From DALYJJ01 sp033763935 (GTDB lineage Bacteria > Acidobacteriota > Terriglobia > Bryobacterales > Bryobacteraceae): a DNA stretch of 64,000 nt. A program made the position numbers and the translations under genes. How positions within the stretch are numbered: the stretch's first letter is position 1; every line of letters starts with the position of its first letter. The notes below the pieces were generated by a model. It was not told where the DNA came from, did not search any database, and worked only from the letters and a program-made list of their open reading frames with translations. Below are positions 26,369 through 34,190 of this stretch, piece after piece. The stretch is taken from NCBI GenBank assembly GCA_033763935.1, contig JANRJO010000088.1, positions 66,190 through 130,189 on the forward strand. Direction: 5' to 3'.

Positions 26369-28006
26369 TCAGAATTCCTGGGTGACGCGCATGACTTCGT
26401 CGGCCGTCGTAACGCCGGCGGCGACCTTCAGCCAGCCGTCTTCGCGGAGGTTGCGCATGCCGTTGCGGCGGGCGGCGGCGGTGATGGCGACGGCGTCTTC
26501 ATTGGCCATGATGAGCTTGCGGATCTCGTCGTTGAGTTCCATGAGTTCGAAGATGCCGACGCGGCCGGTGAAGCCGGAGCCGAAGCACTGGTCGCAGCCG
26601 CGGCCGCGCCAGGTGTTGATGGTTTCGCCGGTGGGGGCGACGCGGGGGCCGGCGGGTTCGCGGCAGTTTTGGCAGATCACGCGGACGAGGCGCTGGGCCA
26701 GGACGCTGACGAGCGATGACGTGATCAGGTAGTTTTCGACGCCCATGTCGGTCAGGCGGGTGATAGCGCTGGGGGCGTCGTTGGTGTGGAGCGTCGAGTA
26801 GACGAAGTGACCGGTGAGGGCGGCGCGGATGGCGGTGTCGGCGGTTTCGCGGTCGCGGACTTCGCCGACCATGATGACGTCGGGGTCCTGGCGGACGATG
26901 TGGCGGAGACCGGCGGCGAAGGTGAGGCCAATCTGGCCGTTGACGTGGATCTGGTTGATCCCGTCCATCTGATACTCGACGGGGTCCTCGATGGTGATGA
27001 TCTTCTTATCCGATTGGTTGATGCGTTTCAGGGCGGAGTAGAGGGTGGTGGACTTGCCGCTGCCGGTGGGGCCGGTGACGAGGAAGATGCCGTGCGGGAG
27101 CGACGTGTAGTACTCCATGCGGCTGAGCATGTGCTGGTCGAAGCCGAGGCTGCGGAGGTCGTAGAAGTCGCCGGCAGAGCGGTCGAGGAGGCGCATGACG
27201 ACGCTTTCGCCGTAGAGGGTGGGGAGGGTGGAGACGCGGAGGTCGACTTCGCGGCCCATGGTTTTGATTTTGATGCGGCCGTCCTGGGGGAGGCGGCGTT
27301 CGGCGATGTTGAGCTTCGCCATGAGCTTGACGCGCGAGATGACGGCGGCTTTGGCGTCGCGGGGCGGGGGTTCCTGGTTATAGAGGACGCCGTCGATGCG
27401 GTAGCGGACGCGGAACTCCTTCTCGAAGGGCTCGAGGTGGATGTCGCTGGCCCGCTTTTCGACGGCGGCGGCGATCATCGCGTTGACCATGCGGATGACG
27501 GGCGCTTCGCTCGCCATGTCGCGCAGGTGTTCGAGGTCGGCGGCGGCTTCGGCGTCTTCGGGGGCGCCGGTGTCGGCGGCGCGGGCGGAGTCGCCGTAGT
27601 GTTTATCGATGGACTCGAGGATTTCGGCTTCGGCGGCGAGGACCGGTTTGATGCGAAGGCCGGTGGCGGATTTGACGGCGGAGATGGTTTCGAAGTCGAG
27701 GGGGTCGGACATGGCCAGGGTGAGCGTGTGGTCCTCGATGGCGAGGGGGAGCACGCGGAACTGGCGGAGGAACTTCGTCGAGAGGGCTTCGGTTTCGGGA
27801 GAAACGGCGGGGGGCCCGTCAATGGTAACGAGGGGGGTACCGAGCTGTTCGGAGAGGGTAACGAGGACGTCTTTGGCGGAGACGAAGCCGAGGTCGATGA
27901 GGATCTTGCCGATTTTTTCGCCGCGTTCTTTTTGAAGTTCGAGGGCGCGGTTGAGGTCGTCGGGAGTAATGAGGCGGCGCTCGAGGAGCATTTCGCCGAG
28001 GCGCAT
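26369..28006 (-). CDS. gspE: Type II secretion ATPase GspE
   Basis: 545 residues from ATG 28006, which overlaps the upstream stop (ATGA); the frame is open further upstream but that part is antisense-like. N-terminal MshEN/T2SSE_N domain (1-60 and on), Walker A GPTGSGKST (312-320), Asp box TIEDPVEY, Walker B-like VIMVGEVRD, His box STLHTND, and the zinc-binding CxxC pair (ICQNC ... GCDQC). It powers pseudopilus assembly. Co-transcribed with the ECF sigma/anti-sigma genes upstream and separated from gspF by a toxin-antitoxin module. Confidence 0.94.
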   Translation of the reverse strand: MRLGEMLLERRLITPDDLNRALELQKERGEKIGKILIDLGFVSAKDVLVTLSEQLGTPLVTIDGPPAVSPETEALSTKFLRQFRVLPLAIEDHTLTLAMSDPLDFETISAVKSATGLRIKPVLAAEAEILESIDKHYGDSARAADTGAPEDAEAAADLEHLRDMASEAPVIRMVNAMIAAAVEKRASDIHLEPFEKEFRVRYRIDGVLYNQEPPPRDAKAAVISRVKLMAKLNIAERRLPQDGRIKIKTMGREVDLRVSTLPTLYGESVVMRLLDRSAGDFYDLRSLGFDQHMLSRMEYYTSLPHGIFLVTGPTGSGKSTTLYSALKRINQSDKKIITIEDPVEYQMDGINQIHVNGQIGLTFAAGLRHIVRQDPDVIMVGEVRDRETADTAIRAALTGHFVYSTLHTNDAPSAITRLTDMGVENYLITSSLVSVLAQRLVRVICQNCREPAGPRVAPTGETINTWRGRGCDQCFGSGFTGRVGIFELMELNDEIRKLIMANEDAVAITAAARRNGMRNLREDGWLKVAAGVTTADEVMRVTQEF

Positions 28007-28539
28007 CAGTACTCTTTCACCTGGATGATATTGTCGGGGACGGACTGGGTAGCGGCGGCCTGCACGAGTTGTTTGCGCTGTCCGCGCATGACGATCTGTT
28101 GCGGGAGTCCCTTGGAGTCTTCCCAGGAGTGGTGGAAGAGGGAGACGGCCACGACGATTTGTTCTTCGAGGGGGACGGTGTCGACGGACATGGCTGCGCC
28201 GAGGAGGGCCTGCTTCATGTTGGCGCGCAGGATGGGGAGGCGTTCCGTCTTCTTGCGCTTGATCTCGGCTAGTTCCTGTTCGGTGATCTTGCTGCGGAAG
28301 GGAGAGGGGCCGGGGGCGATGACGAGGTTGACTTCGGCGGAGAAGACGGCGCCGAAGCTGTCGAGGTACACGCCGCGGGTCATTCCCAGGAGGCCGTAGG
28401 GGTTGTCGGGGATGAGGCGTTCCCAACGCATGTTCATGGCGCGTTCGACGCCCGCGAGTGCAGCGCGGTTGACGCGGGGCGGCTCCTGCGCGGTGGCGGC
28501 AGAGGCCATCAGGGCGAGGATGAGGGCGGTGTGCATCAT
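28006..28539 (-). CDS. Secreted hypothetical protein of the sigma-gspE operon
   Basis: 177 residues with a signal peptide (ending ATAQ). The mature part (VERAMNMRWERLIPDNPYGL, GVYLDSFGAVFSAEVNLVI, VVAVSLFHHSWED) looks like a single alpha/beta periplasmic domain; no family is recognised. It overlaps the anti-sigma gene by four bases and gspE by one, so all three are translated from the same transcript. A role in sensing or in secretion is inferred from position only. Confidence 0.7.
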   Translation of the reverse strand: MMHTALILALMASAATAQEPPRVNRAALAGVERAMNMRWERLIPDNPYGLLGMTRGVYLDSFGAVFSAEVNLVIAPGPSPFRSKITEQELAEIKRKKTERLPILRANMKQALLGAAMSVDTVPLEEQIVVAVSLFHHSWEDSKGLPQQIVMRGQRKQLVQAAATQSVPDNIIQVKEY

Positions 28540-29141
28540 TCGCCTCCCACGGTGTTCGATGCGACGTAGACGCGGGTGAGGCGTTCACGAAGGAGGCGGA
28601 AGTTCTCTTCGACGGCGACGAGGTCGGCGCGGCGTTCGAATTCGAGCTTCTTTTCGAAGTCGGCGAGGGCGAGTTTGACCTGGCGGTCGCTGTGGGTGGC
28701 GGATTGTTGGAGGGCGGCGTTGACGGCCGCGGGGAGGCGGCGCGAGAGTTCGGCGTCGAGGCGCTGGTTGACGAGCGCCGCCACCCGCGCCTCGTCGACG
28801 CCGGCCGGAGCGGGAACCGGCGGGGCGGCGGCGGGGCGGGTGAAGGCGTTCACAAGGAGGGCGATGGAAAGCATCGCCGCGGAGGCGAACCCGAGTTGCG
28901 GCCCGGAGGCGAGGAAACGCTGCCACCAGCGGGGTTCGAAGACTTTATCGGAGACGAAGGAGATGCGGCGCGGCGGCTCCTCATCGGGGACGGCGACGAG
29001 GGCGGCGTGGGTGAGGCGGAGGCGTTCGAGTTCCTCGGCGCAGGCGGGGCAGTGGAGGGCGTGCTCGCCGGCGCGGGCCGCGTCCGCGGCGGGCAGCTCT
29101 TCGAGCACGTAAGCTTTCCAATCAAATTCGGGGCAGGGCAT
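28536..29141 (-). CDS. Membrane anti-sigma factor with ZAS-type zinc finger
   Basis: 201 residues. The N-terminus holds the anti-sigma zinc motif HALHCPACAEEL (H..xC..C, residues ~27-38), followed by a single membrane helix at ~83-102 (FASAAMLSIALLVNAF) and a C-terminal coiled coil (DRQVKLALADFEKKLEFERR). It should hold the ECF sigma factor encoded seven bases upstream at the membrane. The periplasmic coiled coil may be the sensor. Confidence 0.82.
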   Translation of the reverse strand: MPCPEFDWKAYVLEELPAADAARAGEHALHCPACAEELERLRLTHAALVAVPDEEPPRRISFVSDKVFEPRWWQRFLASGPQLGFASAAMLSIALLVNAFTRPAAAPPVPAPAGVDEARVAALVNQRLDAELSRRLPAAVNAALQQSATHSDRQVKLALADFEKKLEFERRADLVAVEENFRLLRERLTRVYVASNTVGGE

Positions 29142-29147
29142 AGCGCA

Positions 29148-29696
29148 TCACGACCTCGCGTCTCTTCGTATGGGAGCGAGCACGTCCTTGAGGTTGTCGA
29201 GGGCGGTGTAGAGACGGGACTTCACCGTCGACACCGGGCAGCCGAGCACGTCGGCCATCTCTTCGAACTTCAAGCCTTGATAGACCTTGAGGACGACGGC
29301 TTCGCGCTGATCGGCGGTGAGGGCCGAAAGGGCGCGTTCGACGGCGAGGTTCAACTCGGCCGGGAGCAGGTGCGGGGTGTTCCCGCGGACATCGGACTGC
29401 TCCGGCAGCTCGCCGTCGGGCCGGACCTTGCGGAGGAGGGAGTACGCCTCGTTATGCGCGATCCGGAAGAGCCATGCCGTGAACCGCGAGACGTCTTCGA
29501 GCTTACGCAGGTTCTGGTAGGCCTTGAGGAAGACCTCCTGCGTCAGGTCGAGTGCGTCTTCGCGGTCCCCGACGAGCTTCAGGAGGTAGTTGAAGACACG
29601 CTTCTCCCAGCGCGAGACGAGGACGTTGTAGGCGTCGACGCTGCCCTTGCGGGCTTTCACGATGAGATCGCGATCTTCGACCTCTCTGAAGATCAA
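29148..29696 (-). CDS. ECF-family RNA polymerase sigma factor
   Basis: 182 residues. Sigma-2 region at ~20-90 (EDALDLTQEVFLKAYQNL, SRFTAWLFRIAHNEAYSLL) and sigma-4 region at ~120-175 (LTADQREAVVLKVYQGLKFE, then GCPVSTVKSRLYTALDNL). Start is TTG 29696, the first possible codon after an in-frame stop, with GGAG nine bases upstream. It heads the operon sigma, anti-sigma, secreted unknown, gspE, so it probably controls the secretion locus and itself. Confidence 0.9.
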   Translation of the reverse strand: MIFREVEDRDLIVKARKGSVDAYNVLVSRWEKRVFNYLLKLVGDREDALDLTQEVFLKAYQNLRKLEDVSRFTAWLFRIAHNEAYSLLRKVRPDGELPEQSDVRGNTPHLLPAELNLAVERALSALTADQREAVVLKVYQGLKFEEMADVLGCPVSTVKSRLYTALDNLKDVLAPIRRDARS

Positions 29697-29794
29697 GGAC
29701 TATCGCTCCACATGAGTAGAGACGCCGGGGAACTAAAAAAAGTCGGAGGCGGCGTTTTCTTGAGTGTAGCGTGGGGGAGAAATGGGGTCAGCGG

Positions 29795-29822
29795 CTCTTT
29801 ACTTTTCTCATAATGTAAAGAG
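29795..29822 (+). promoter_or_regulatory. Inverted repeat upstream of the AbrB-type antitoxin (probable operator)
   Basis: CTCTTTAC, a 12-nt AT-rich spacer, then GTAAAGAG: a perfect 8-bp inverted repeat ending 8 bp before the antitoxin ATG. AbrB-type antitoxins repress their own promoters by binding such repeats. The preceding GGGGTCAG also resembles the head of REP-type palindromes, so a REP remnant is the alternative. Confidence 0.5.
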
Positions 29823-29830
29823 GCGAACCT

Positions 29831-30079
29831 ATGGAGTCCGCACTCAGCATCAAGGGACAGACCACGATTCCCAAGGCGATTCGGGATCATCTCCGGTTGC
29901 AGCCTGGGGACCGGATCAAGTTCTTCGTACATCCCGACGGCAGCGTAGTGATCCTTCCGAAGATCCCCACGTCCAGGTTGAAGGGCATGGTGAGAGCTCG
30001 CGGGCGCGCGTCGCTCGGGGACATGTCGACGGCGGCTGCCGAAGGTGCGGCCGAGAAAGGGCGTAGCGAGCAGCGGTGA
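29831..30079 (+). CDS. AbrB/MazE-type antitoxin (VapB-like)
   Basis: 82 residues. The swapped-hairpin AbrB domain is plain in residues 3-45: ALSIKGQTTIPKAIRDHLRL, then GDRIKFFVHPDGSVVILPK. The C-terminal tail would cover the toxin. Its stop overlaps the GTG of the PIN gene (GTGA). The inverted repeat just upstream is likely its operator. Confidence 0.87.
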   Translation: MESALSIKGQTTIPKAIRDHLRLQPGDRIKFFVHPDGSVVILPKIPTSRLKGMVRARGRASLGDMSTAAAEGAAEKGRSEQR

Positions 30080-30471
30080 TCGGTCTGGGTACGAACGTCC
30101 TGGTGAGATACCTCGCGCAAGACGATCCGTTGCAATCACCGCGAGCGACGCGAATCATCGAGGGACAGCTGACGGCAGATCGTCCTGGTTTCGTCAGCCT
30201 GGTCACGTTAGTTGAGACGGTCTGGGTGCTCGAGCGGGTCTACGGCTTGTCGGATCAGGAGATCGCCGCGGCAGTGGAGCGCATTCTCCAGGCGGACAGT
30301 CTGCTTGTGCAGAACGAACAGGAGGCTTTCACGGCGATGGTTGCGTTGAAGACGGGAGACGGCTCGTTTTCGGACGCGTTGATCGGGGCGCTGGGAGAGT
30401 GGGCGGGGTGCACCGAGACATTCACGTTCGATGGGAAGGCGAAGCGCCTCCGGCAGTTTCGGCTTCTCTAG
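30076..30471 (+). CDS. PIN-domain toxin (VapC-like) lacking the first catalytic Asp
   Basis: 131 residues, GTG start. The N-terminus reads MIGLGTNVLVRYLAQDDP where the family has MIGLDTNVLVRYL, so the first metal-binding Asp (residue 5) is Gly; GAT to GGT is one base. The other acidic positions are kept: Glu in LVETVWVLE, Asp in SFSDALIGAL and Asp in FTFDGKAKRL. PIN toxins cut RNA with a Mg-binding cluster of these acids, so this copy is probably weak or inactive. The frame is otherwise intact. Confidence 0.87.
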   Translation: MIGLGTNVLVRYLAQDDPLQSPRATRIIEGQLTADRPGFVSLVTLVETVWVLERVYGLSDQEIAAAVERILQADSLLVQNEQEAFTAMVALKTGDGSFSDALIGALGEWAGCTETFTFDGKAKRLRQFRLL

Positions 30472-30474
30472 CTG

Positions 30475-31623
30475 CTAGGCGAATGTAGCCCGCAGGGCGC
30501 GCTCTTTCTGGCCGGAGAACTCGGCGAGGGCGGCGAGGTCGATGTCGATGCCGAGCCCGGGGGCGGAGGGGATTTCGAGCATGCCTTCGGCGTCGAGGCG
30601 CCAGCCGCCTTCGACCAGGTCGTCGACGAAGGGGGAGCCGCTGATGTACTCGACGAGGTCGGCCCCGGCGAAGGCGGAGACGAGTTGGAGGTCGGCGGCC
30701 ACGCCGACGGCGGTGTTCCAGCCGTGCGGGACGAACTTGATGCCGTGGTCGAAGGCGGAGGCGGCGATGGCGTATTCTTCGCTGATGCCGCCAACCTTGG
30801 TGACGTCGGGTTGGACGATGTCGAAGGCGCCGCGTTCGATCCAGGGTTGGAACGTCTGGCGGCGGGTGAGGACTTCGCCGCCGGAGATGGCGACTTTGGC
30901 GGCGCGGCGCAGGGCGACGTAGCCGTCGAGGTCATCGGGGACGATGGGCTCTTCGAACCATGTGACGTTGTAAGCGGCGAGCATGCCGGCGGTGTGGAGG
31001 GCCCATTTGTAGTCGCGGGGCCAGTAGGCGTTACTGGCGCCGGCATCGACCATGAGTTGTGCGTCGGGACCGATGCAGTCGCGGGCGGCGCGGACAATGG
31101 CTTCGTCGAGCGCCGCGCTTTCCTGGCCGAAGGGGCCCCAGCCGATCTTGAAGGCACGGAAGCCGAGTTGTTTGGGGCGGTCGAGTTCGGCGGGCATCTC
31201 TTCGGGGCGCTTCATCAGGAGAGACGCGTAGGGGCGGACGCGGTCGCGGTAGCGGCCGCCGAGGAGGCGTCCGACGGGCTGGCCGGTGGCTTTGCCGAGC
31301 AGGTCCCAAAGGGCGATATCGATGCCGCTGATGGTGTGGGTGATGGCGCCGCCTCGGCCTTGCCAGAAGGTGTGTTGGTGGAGTTTTTCCGACACGCGAC
31401 GGGGCTCAAGGGCGTTCTCGCCGGTGTAGAGAGGGCGGAGGACTTCGAGGGAGGCGCGCACCAGGGACTCGCTGGTGAAGACGCTGCCCCAGCCGGTAGC
31501 GCCGTCGCCGGTCAGAACGGCCACCAACGTATGCACGCAGTCTTCGGGGCGCAGTTCGTTCGACCAGCCGCCTTCGGGGGTGCGGCCGCGAAGGCCCACC
31601 GCGCGAATTTCGCGGATCTTCAT
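30475..31623 (-). CDS. Mandelate racemase/muconate-lactonizing-type enolase-superfamily enzyme
   Basis: 382 residues, full length for the family. The N-terminal capping domain leads to a TIM barrel with the catalytic and metal positions visible: FKIGWGPFG (the KxG-type Lys), LMVDAGASN (Asp), TWFEEPIVPDD (Glu), AISGGEVLT (Glu) and KFVPHGWNTAVG (His). The family abstracts a proton next to a carboxylate, often from sugar acids; this member looks like an acid-sugar dehydratase or racemase, but the substrate cannot be named. It stands alone and converges with the PIN toxin gene four bases away. Confidence 0.88.
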   Translation of the reverse strand: MKIREIRAVGLRGRTPEGGWSNELRPEDCVHTLVAVLTGDGATGWGSVFTSESLVRASLEVLRPLYTGENALEPRRVSEKLHQHTFWQGRGGAITHTISGIDIALWDLLGKATGQPVGRLLGGRYRDRVRPYASLLMKRPEEMPAELDRPKQLGFRAFKIGWGPFGQESAALDEAIVRAARDCIGPDAQLMVDAGASNAYWPRDYKWALHTAGMLAAYNVTWFEEPIVPDDLDGYVALRRAAKVAISGGEVLTRRQTFQPWIERGAFDIVQPDVTKVGGISEEYAIAASAFDHGIKFVPHGWNTAVGVAADLQLVSAFAGADLVEYISGSPFVDDLVEGGWRLDAEGMLEIPSAPGLGIDIDLAALAEFSGQKERALRATFA

Positions 31624-31705
31624 TCCAGCGATTATCGCCGGTCGGGTACTGGTGCCGGAACACGGACCTCTGGTACTAGTTCCGTAAACAATTTCGACTC
31701 AGCCA

Positions 31706-31734
31706 TTGACTTATGGGTAAAAGCGGCTGAAAAT
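31706..31734 (+). promoter_or_regulatory. Candidate sigma-70-type promoter for the dockerin/cohesin operon
   Basis: TTGACT (31706-31711), 17 bp, GAAAAT (31729-31734), ending 22 bp before the GTG at 31757. The -35 fits well; the -10 matches four of six. Confidence 0.35.
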
Positions 31735-31756
31735 CCCGTATCTCTCCACTGGGCTG

Positions 31757-33169
31757 GTGTCTATGCAGAGAAGTTTACTGGGATGCGGCCTTGTTTGTGC
31801 CGCGACCCTTGCATCGGGTCAAGTTGCGCTGAAGCCGGTTCCCGCGCTTCAACTGGAATACTCGATCCAGACCAACATTCCCGCGAAGGCGGCGGGCAAC
31901 CAGGACATGGAAACGCTGGTGACCGTCAAGAACACGGCGGCGGCGGCGCAACAGGTGATGGTGTGTGTGCGAGGGGACAGCCGGTTTGTGGTGGCGGGCA
32001 GGGAACTCTCGCTGGGCAGCGCCGTGGTGACGGTGAAGGCGGCGGGGACGCAATTGCAGTGCTCGAAGGAGACTTCGAACACGGACCTCGATTCGGCGAT
32101 CGGGAACATGGGCTGCCGGGTGCTGCAAAGCCTGGCCGCGGGCGCGAGCGTGCCGCTGCGTTTCGTGACCGGTTCGCTGCCGCGCGATCCGAACGACCGG
32201 ACGCCAGTGCAGGACGGGATCTCGCGTCCGTCGAACAACCAGCGCGAAGGCAAGCCGCCGGGGCCGGCGGGGGCGGGCCATCGAACGCGAACGCTGACCG
32301 GCCGGTACAAAGACGACGCGGGGGCGCCGATCAAAGGCATCCGCTCGGTGCGGGAGATCATGCAGACTTCGACGGTGCATTTCTTCACCATGCCGGTGGC
32401 GGGGTGGGAGATGGCATGCCTGAGCCGGGACGAAGCGTTGAACAGAGACGATAAGGCGTTCGTGGCGCAGGACCCGCCGAAACGCGACTATGTGCTGCCG
32501 TGCGCGACGCCGCGCAACCGGACGCTGGCGTGCAACCAGTGCTACGGAATGCAGACGCGCTTCGTGATCGACAAGAACCTGCCGGCGGCGGTGAAGCACT
32601 CGCGCGAGATCCTGAACTTCAAAGACGTACCGTTGCTGGCGCTGCAGAGGCGGGACTTGAGCATTCCGATCGAACTGGGGCTGGCGCGGGTACCGCCGAT
32701 TGCGGGGCCGTGCAACGTATCGCTGTCGGCGCAGTTCATACCCGGGGTCGGCGGCGCGCTGGCGCCGGGCTTTCCGGGCGAACCAGGCACGTTCTCGCTG
32801 ACGCCCTCGGCAATCGACCTTGCGGCCGCCGACGGAGCCGGTACCCTCAGCTTCACCGGGCCGGCTTCAGTGCCGTCGAACTTCGCGGGCGACTTTTTTG
32901 TGACAGCAGTGCACGCCGACAGTTGCGGGGGCCTGGCGACGCCCGGTGAAACACTGCTGACGGAGTGGATTCGGGTGCGTCCCCAGCTGCTGTGTGACGT
33001 GAACCAAAGCGGCGCCGTGGACGAGGCCGACATTGCGGAGATCATGGCGGCGATCGGGACGGAAGCGGAGGCTGGTAATCCGCTGGACGTGACGGGCGAC
33101 CGGCTGGTGACGGTGTCTGATGCGAGGCGGTGCGCGCTGCAATGCGCGAAGCCGAACTGCGCGCCTTAG
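31757..33169 (+). CDS. Secreted protein with dockerin-like C-terminal domain
   Basis: 470 residues from GTG 31757 (ATG 31763 is the alternative), signal peptide ending near LASGQ. The middle is Cys-containing and beta-rich with no recognised enzyme domain. The C-terminal ~60 residues carry two EF-hand-like calcium loops, DVNQSGAVDEADI and DVTGDRLVTVSDA, spaced as in type I dockerins, and end in paired Cys (ALQCAKPNC). The next gene, seven bases on, encodes a cohesin-like PEP-CTERM protein. Function beyond a likely Ca-dependent protein-protein contact is unknown. Confidence 0.75.
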   Translation: MSMQRSLLGCGLVCAATLASGQVALKPVPALQLEYSIQTNIPAKAAGNQDMETLVTVKNTAAAAQQVMVCVRGDSRFVVAGRELSLGSAVVTVKAAGTQLQCSKETSNTDLDSAIGNMGCRVLQSLAAGASVPLRFVTGSLPRDPNDRTPVQDGISRPSNNQREGKPPGPAGAGHRTRTLTGRYKDDAGAPIKGIRSVREIMQTSTVHFFTMPVAGWEMACLSRDEALNRDDKAFVAQDPPKRDYVLPCATPRNRTLACNQCYGMQTRFVIDKNLPAAVKHSREILNFKDVPLLALQRRDLSIPIELGLARVPPIAGPCNVSLSAQFIPGVGGALAPGFPGEPGTFSLTPSAIDLAAADGAGTLSFTGPASVPSNFAGDFFVTAVHADSCGGLATPGETLLTEWIRVRPQLLCDVNQSGAVDEADIAEIMAAIGTEAEAGNPLDVTGDRLVTVSDARRCALQCAKPNCAP

Positions 33170-33176
33170 GAGGTGA

Positions 33177-33725
33177 ATGGTGAAACGGATACTTCTCGCA
33201 GTGCTGGTAAGTTGCGCGGCGCCCACCTTTGCCGCGACCTTGAGCGTGACGCCGGATTACCAAAAGATCACGAACTCGGGCGTGGTTTCGGTCCGGGTGG
33301 ATGGCCTCAACGAGAACCGGCTGGGGGGCTACGATTTCTTCGTCACTTGGGATCCGGCCATCGTTTCGCTCACGAGCGTTCTGTTCGCCGCGCCGGGCGA
33401 GTTCGACGGCCTGGGGCAGTGGGAGCTTCTCGACCTCGGGCTGGCGTCCGTCCGGGCGGTGTTTTTCGCTGATCCGGAGGACTTGGTGGCTTCGCAGCCG
33501 GAGGGGTTCGTGCTCGCCGATCTGACGTTTGCTGGGGTGGGGAGCGGCATCAGCCTGGTGGATCTTGAGATTTCCGAGTTGACGGATGCTTTTGCGCAGC
33601 CTTTTGGAGCAGAGGTGGCGAACGGAGCTATTGAGGTGGTTCCAGAGCCGTCGACGGTCTGGCTGATTGCGGGGGGCGCGCTAGTGGCGGCGAACCGGGT
33701 TCTTCGCCGCGGGTTTCGCCGGTGA
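33177..33725 (+). CDS. Cohesin-like PEP-CTERM surface protein
   Basis: 182 residues. A signal peptide (to TFAA) precedes one cohesin-like beta-sandwich (VSVRVDGLNENRLGGYDFFV, WDPAIVSLTSVLF, VLADLTFAGVGSGISLVDL), and the C-terminus is a PEP-CTERM sorting tag: VPEPSTVWLIAGG, hydrophobic helix, then RRGFRR. PEP-CTERM proteins are handled by exosortases (none in the window). AGGAGG lies 3 nt before ATG 33177 and 6 nt before GTG 33180, so GTG may be the actual start. Directly follows the dockerin-like protein. Confidence 0.8.
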   Translation: MVKRILLAVLVSCAAPTFAATLSVTPDYQKITNSGVVSVRVDGLNENRLGGYDFFVTWDPAIVSLTSVLFAAPGEFDGLGQWELLDLGLASVRAVFFADPEDLVASQPEGFVLADLTFAGVGSGISLVDLEISELTDAFAQPFGAEVANGAIEVVPEPSTVWLIAGGALVAANRVLRRGFRR

Positions 33726-33776
33726 GCGATCATGACCGCTGACGCGTGCGGGCCGGAAGGAGTCGGGCCGGGCTGC

Positions 33777-34190
33777 TTAGAGGCGGTATAGCATCCAGTA
33801 GACGACGACGCCCGTGACGCTGACATAGAGCCAGATGGGGAGCGTGATGCGCGCGATGGCGCGGTGGCGGGCGAAGCTGCCCTTCCAGGCGCGGAAGAGC
33901 GTGATGCCGGCGAGGAATGGGACAGCGGCGGCGAGGACGGTGTGAGTGAGGAGGACGGTGAAGTAGACGGTGCGGATGGGCCCCTGCTTCTGGAAGCGGA
34001 CGGAGCCGACGTTGAAGTGGTAGACGAGGTAGCAGACCAGGAAGAGGGCGCTGGTGGCGAGGGCGGCGAGCATGACTTTGCGGTGCGCCTCTTTGCGGCC
34101 CTGCCGGATGAGAACGTAGCCGTAGACGAGGAGCAGGGTGGCGAGCGCGTTGAGCGACGCGTTGACGGTGGGCAGGTCGCGGAGTTCCAT
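33777..34190 (-). CDS. DUF420 membrane protein (cytochrome oxidase assembly-like)
   Basis: 137 residues with four membrane helices (SLNALATLLLVYGYVLI, LATSALFLVCYLVYHF, VLLTHTVLAAAVPFLAGI, LPIWLYVSVTGVVVYWML). The His residues in AHRKVM, VYHFNVG and LTHTVL are the conserved pattern of DUF420/CtaM-like proteins, found with cytochrome c oxidase genes. It begins one base after the SCO gene's stop, consistent with a shared operon for oxidase assembly. Confidence 0.82.
   Translation of the reverse strand: MELRDLPTVNASLNALATLLLVYGYVLIRQGRKEAHRKVMLAALATSALFLVCYLVYHFNVGSVRFQKQGPIRTVYFTVLLTHTVLAAAVPFLAGITLFRAWKGSFARHRAIARITLPIWLYVSVTGVVVYWMLYRL

Noticed and set aside
28007..28588. N-terminal extension of gspE upstream of 28006
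   Set aside because: The open frame continues, but the part is Arg/His/Pro-rich shadow of the 28006-28539 gene; the MRLGEMLLERR start fits MshEN families.
25738..30471. Mobile element between gspE and gspF or near the vapBC-like pair
   Set aside because: No transposase, integrase, terminal repeats or target duplications were seen; the modules could have moved by recombination.
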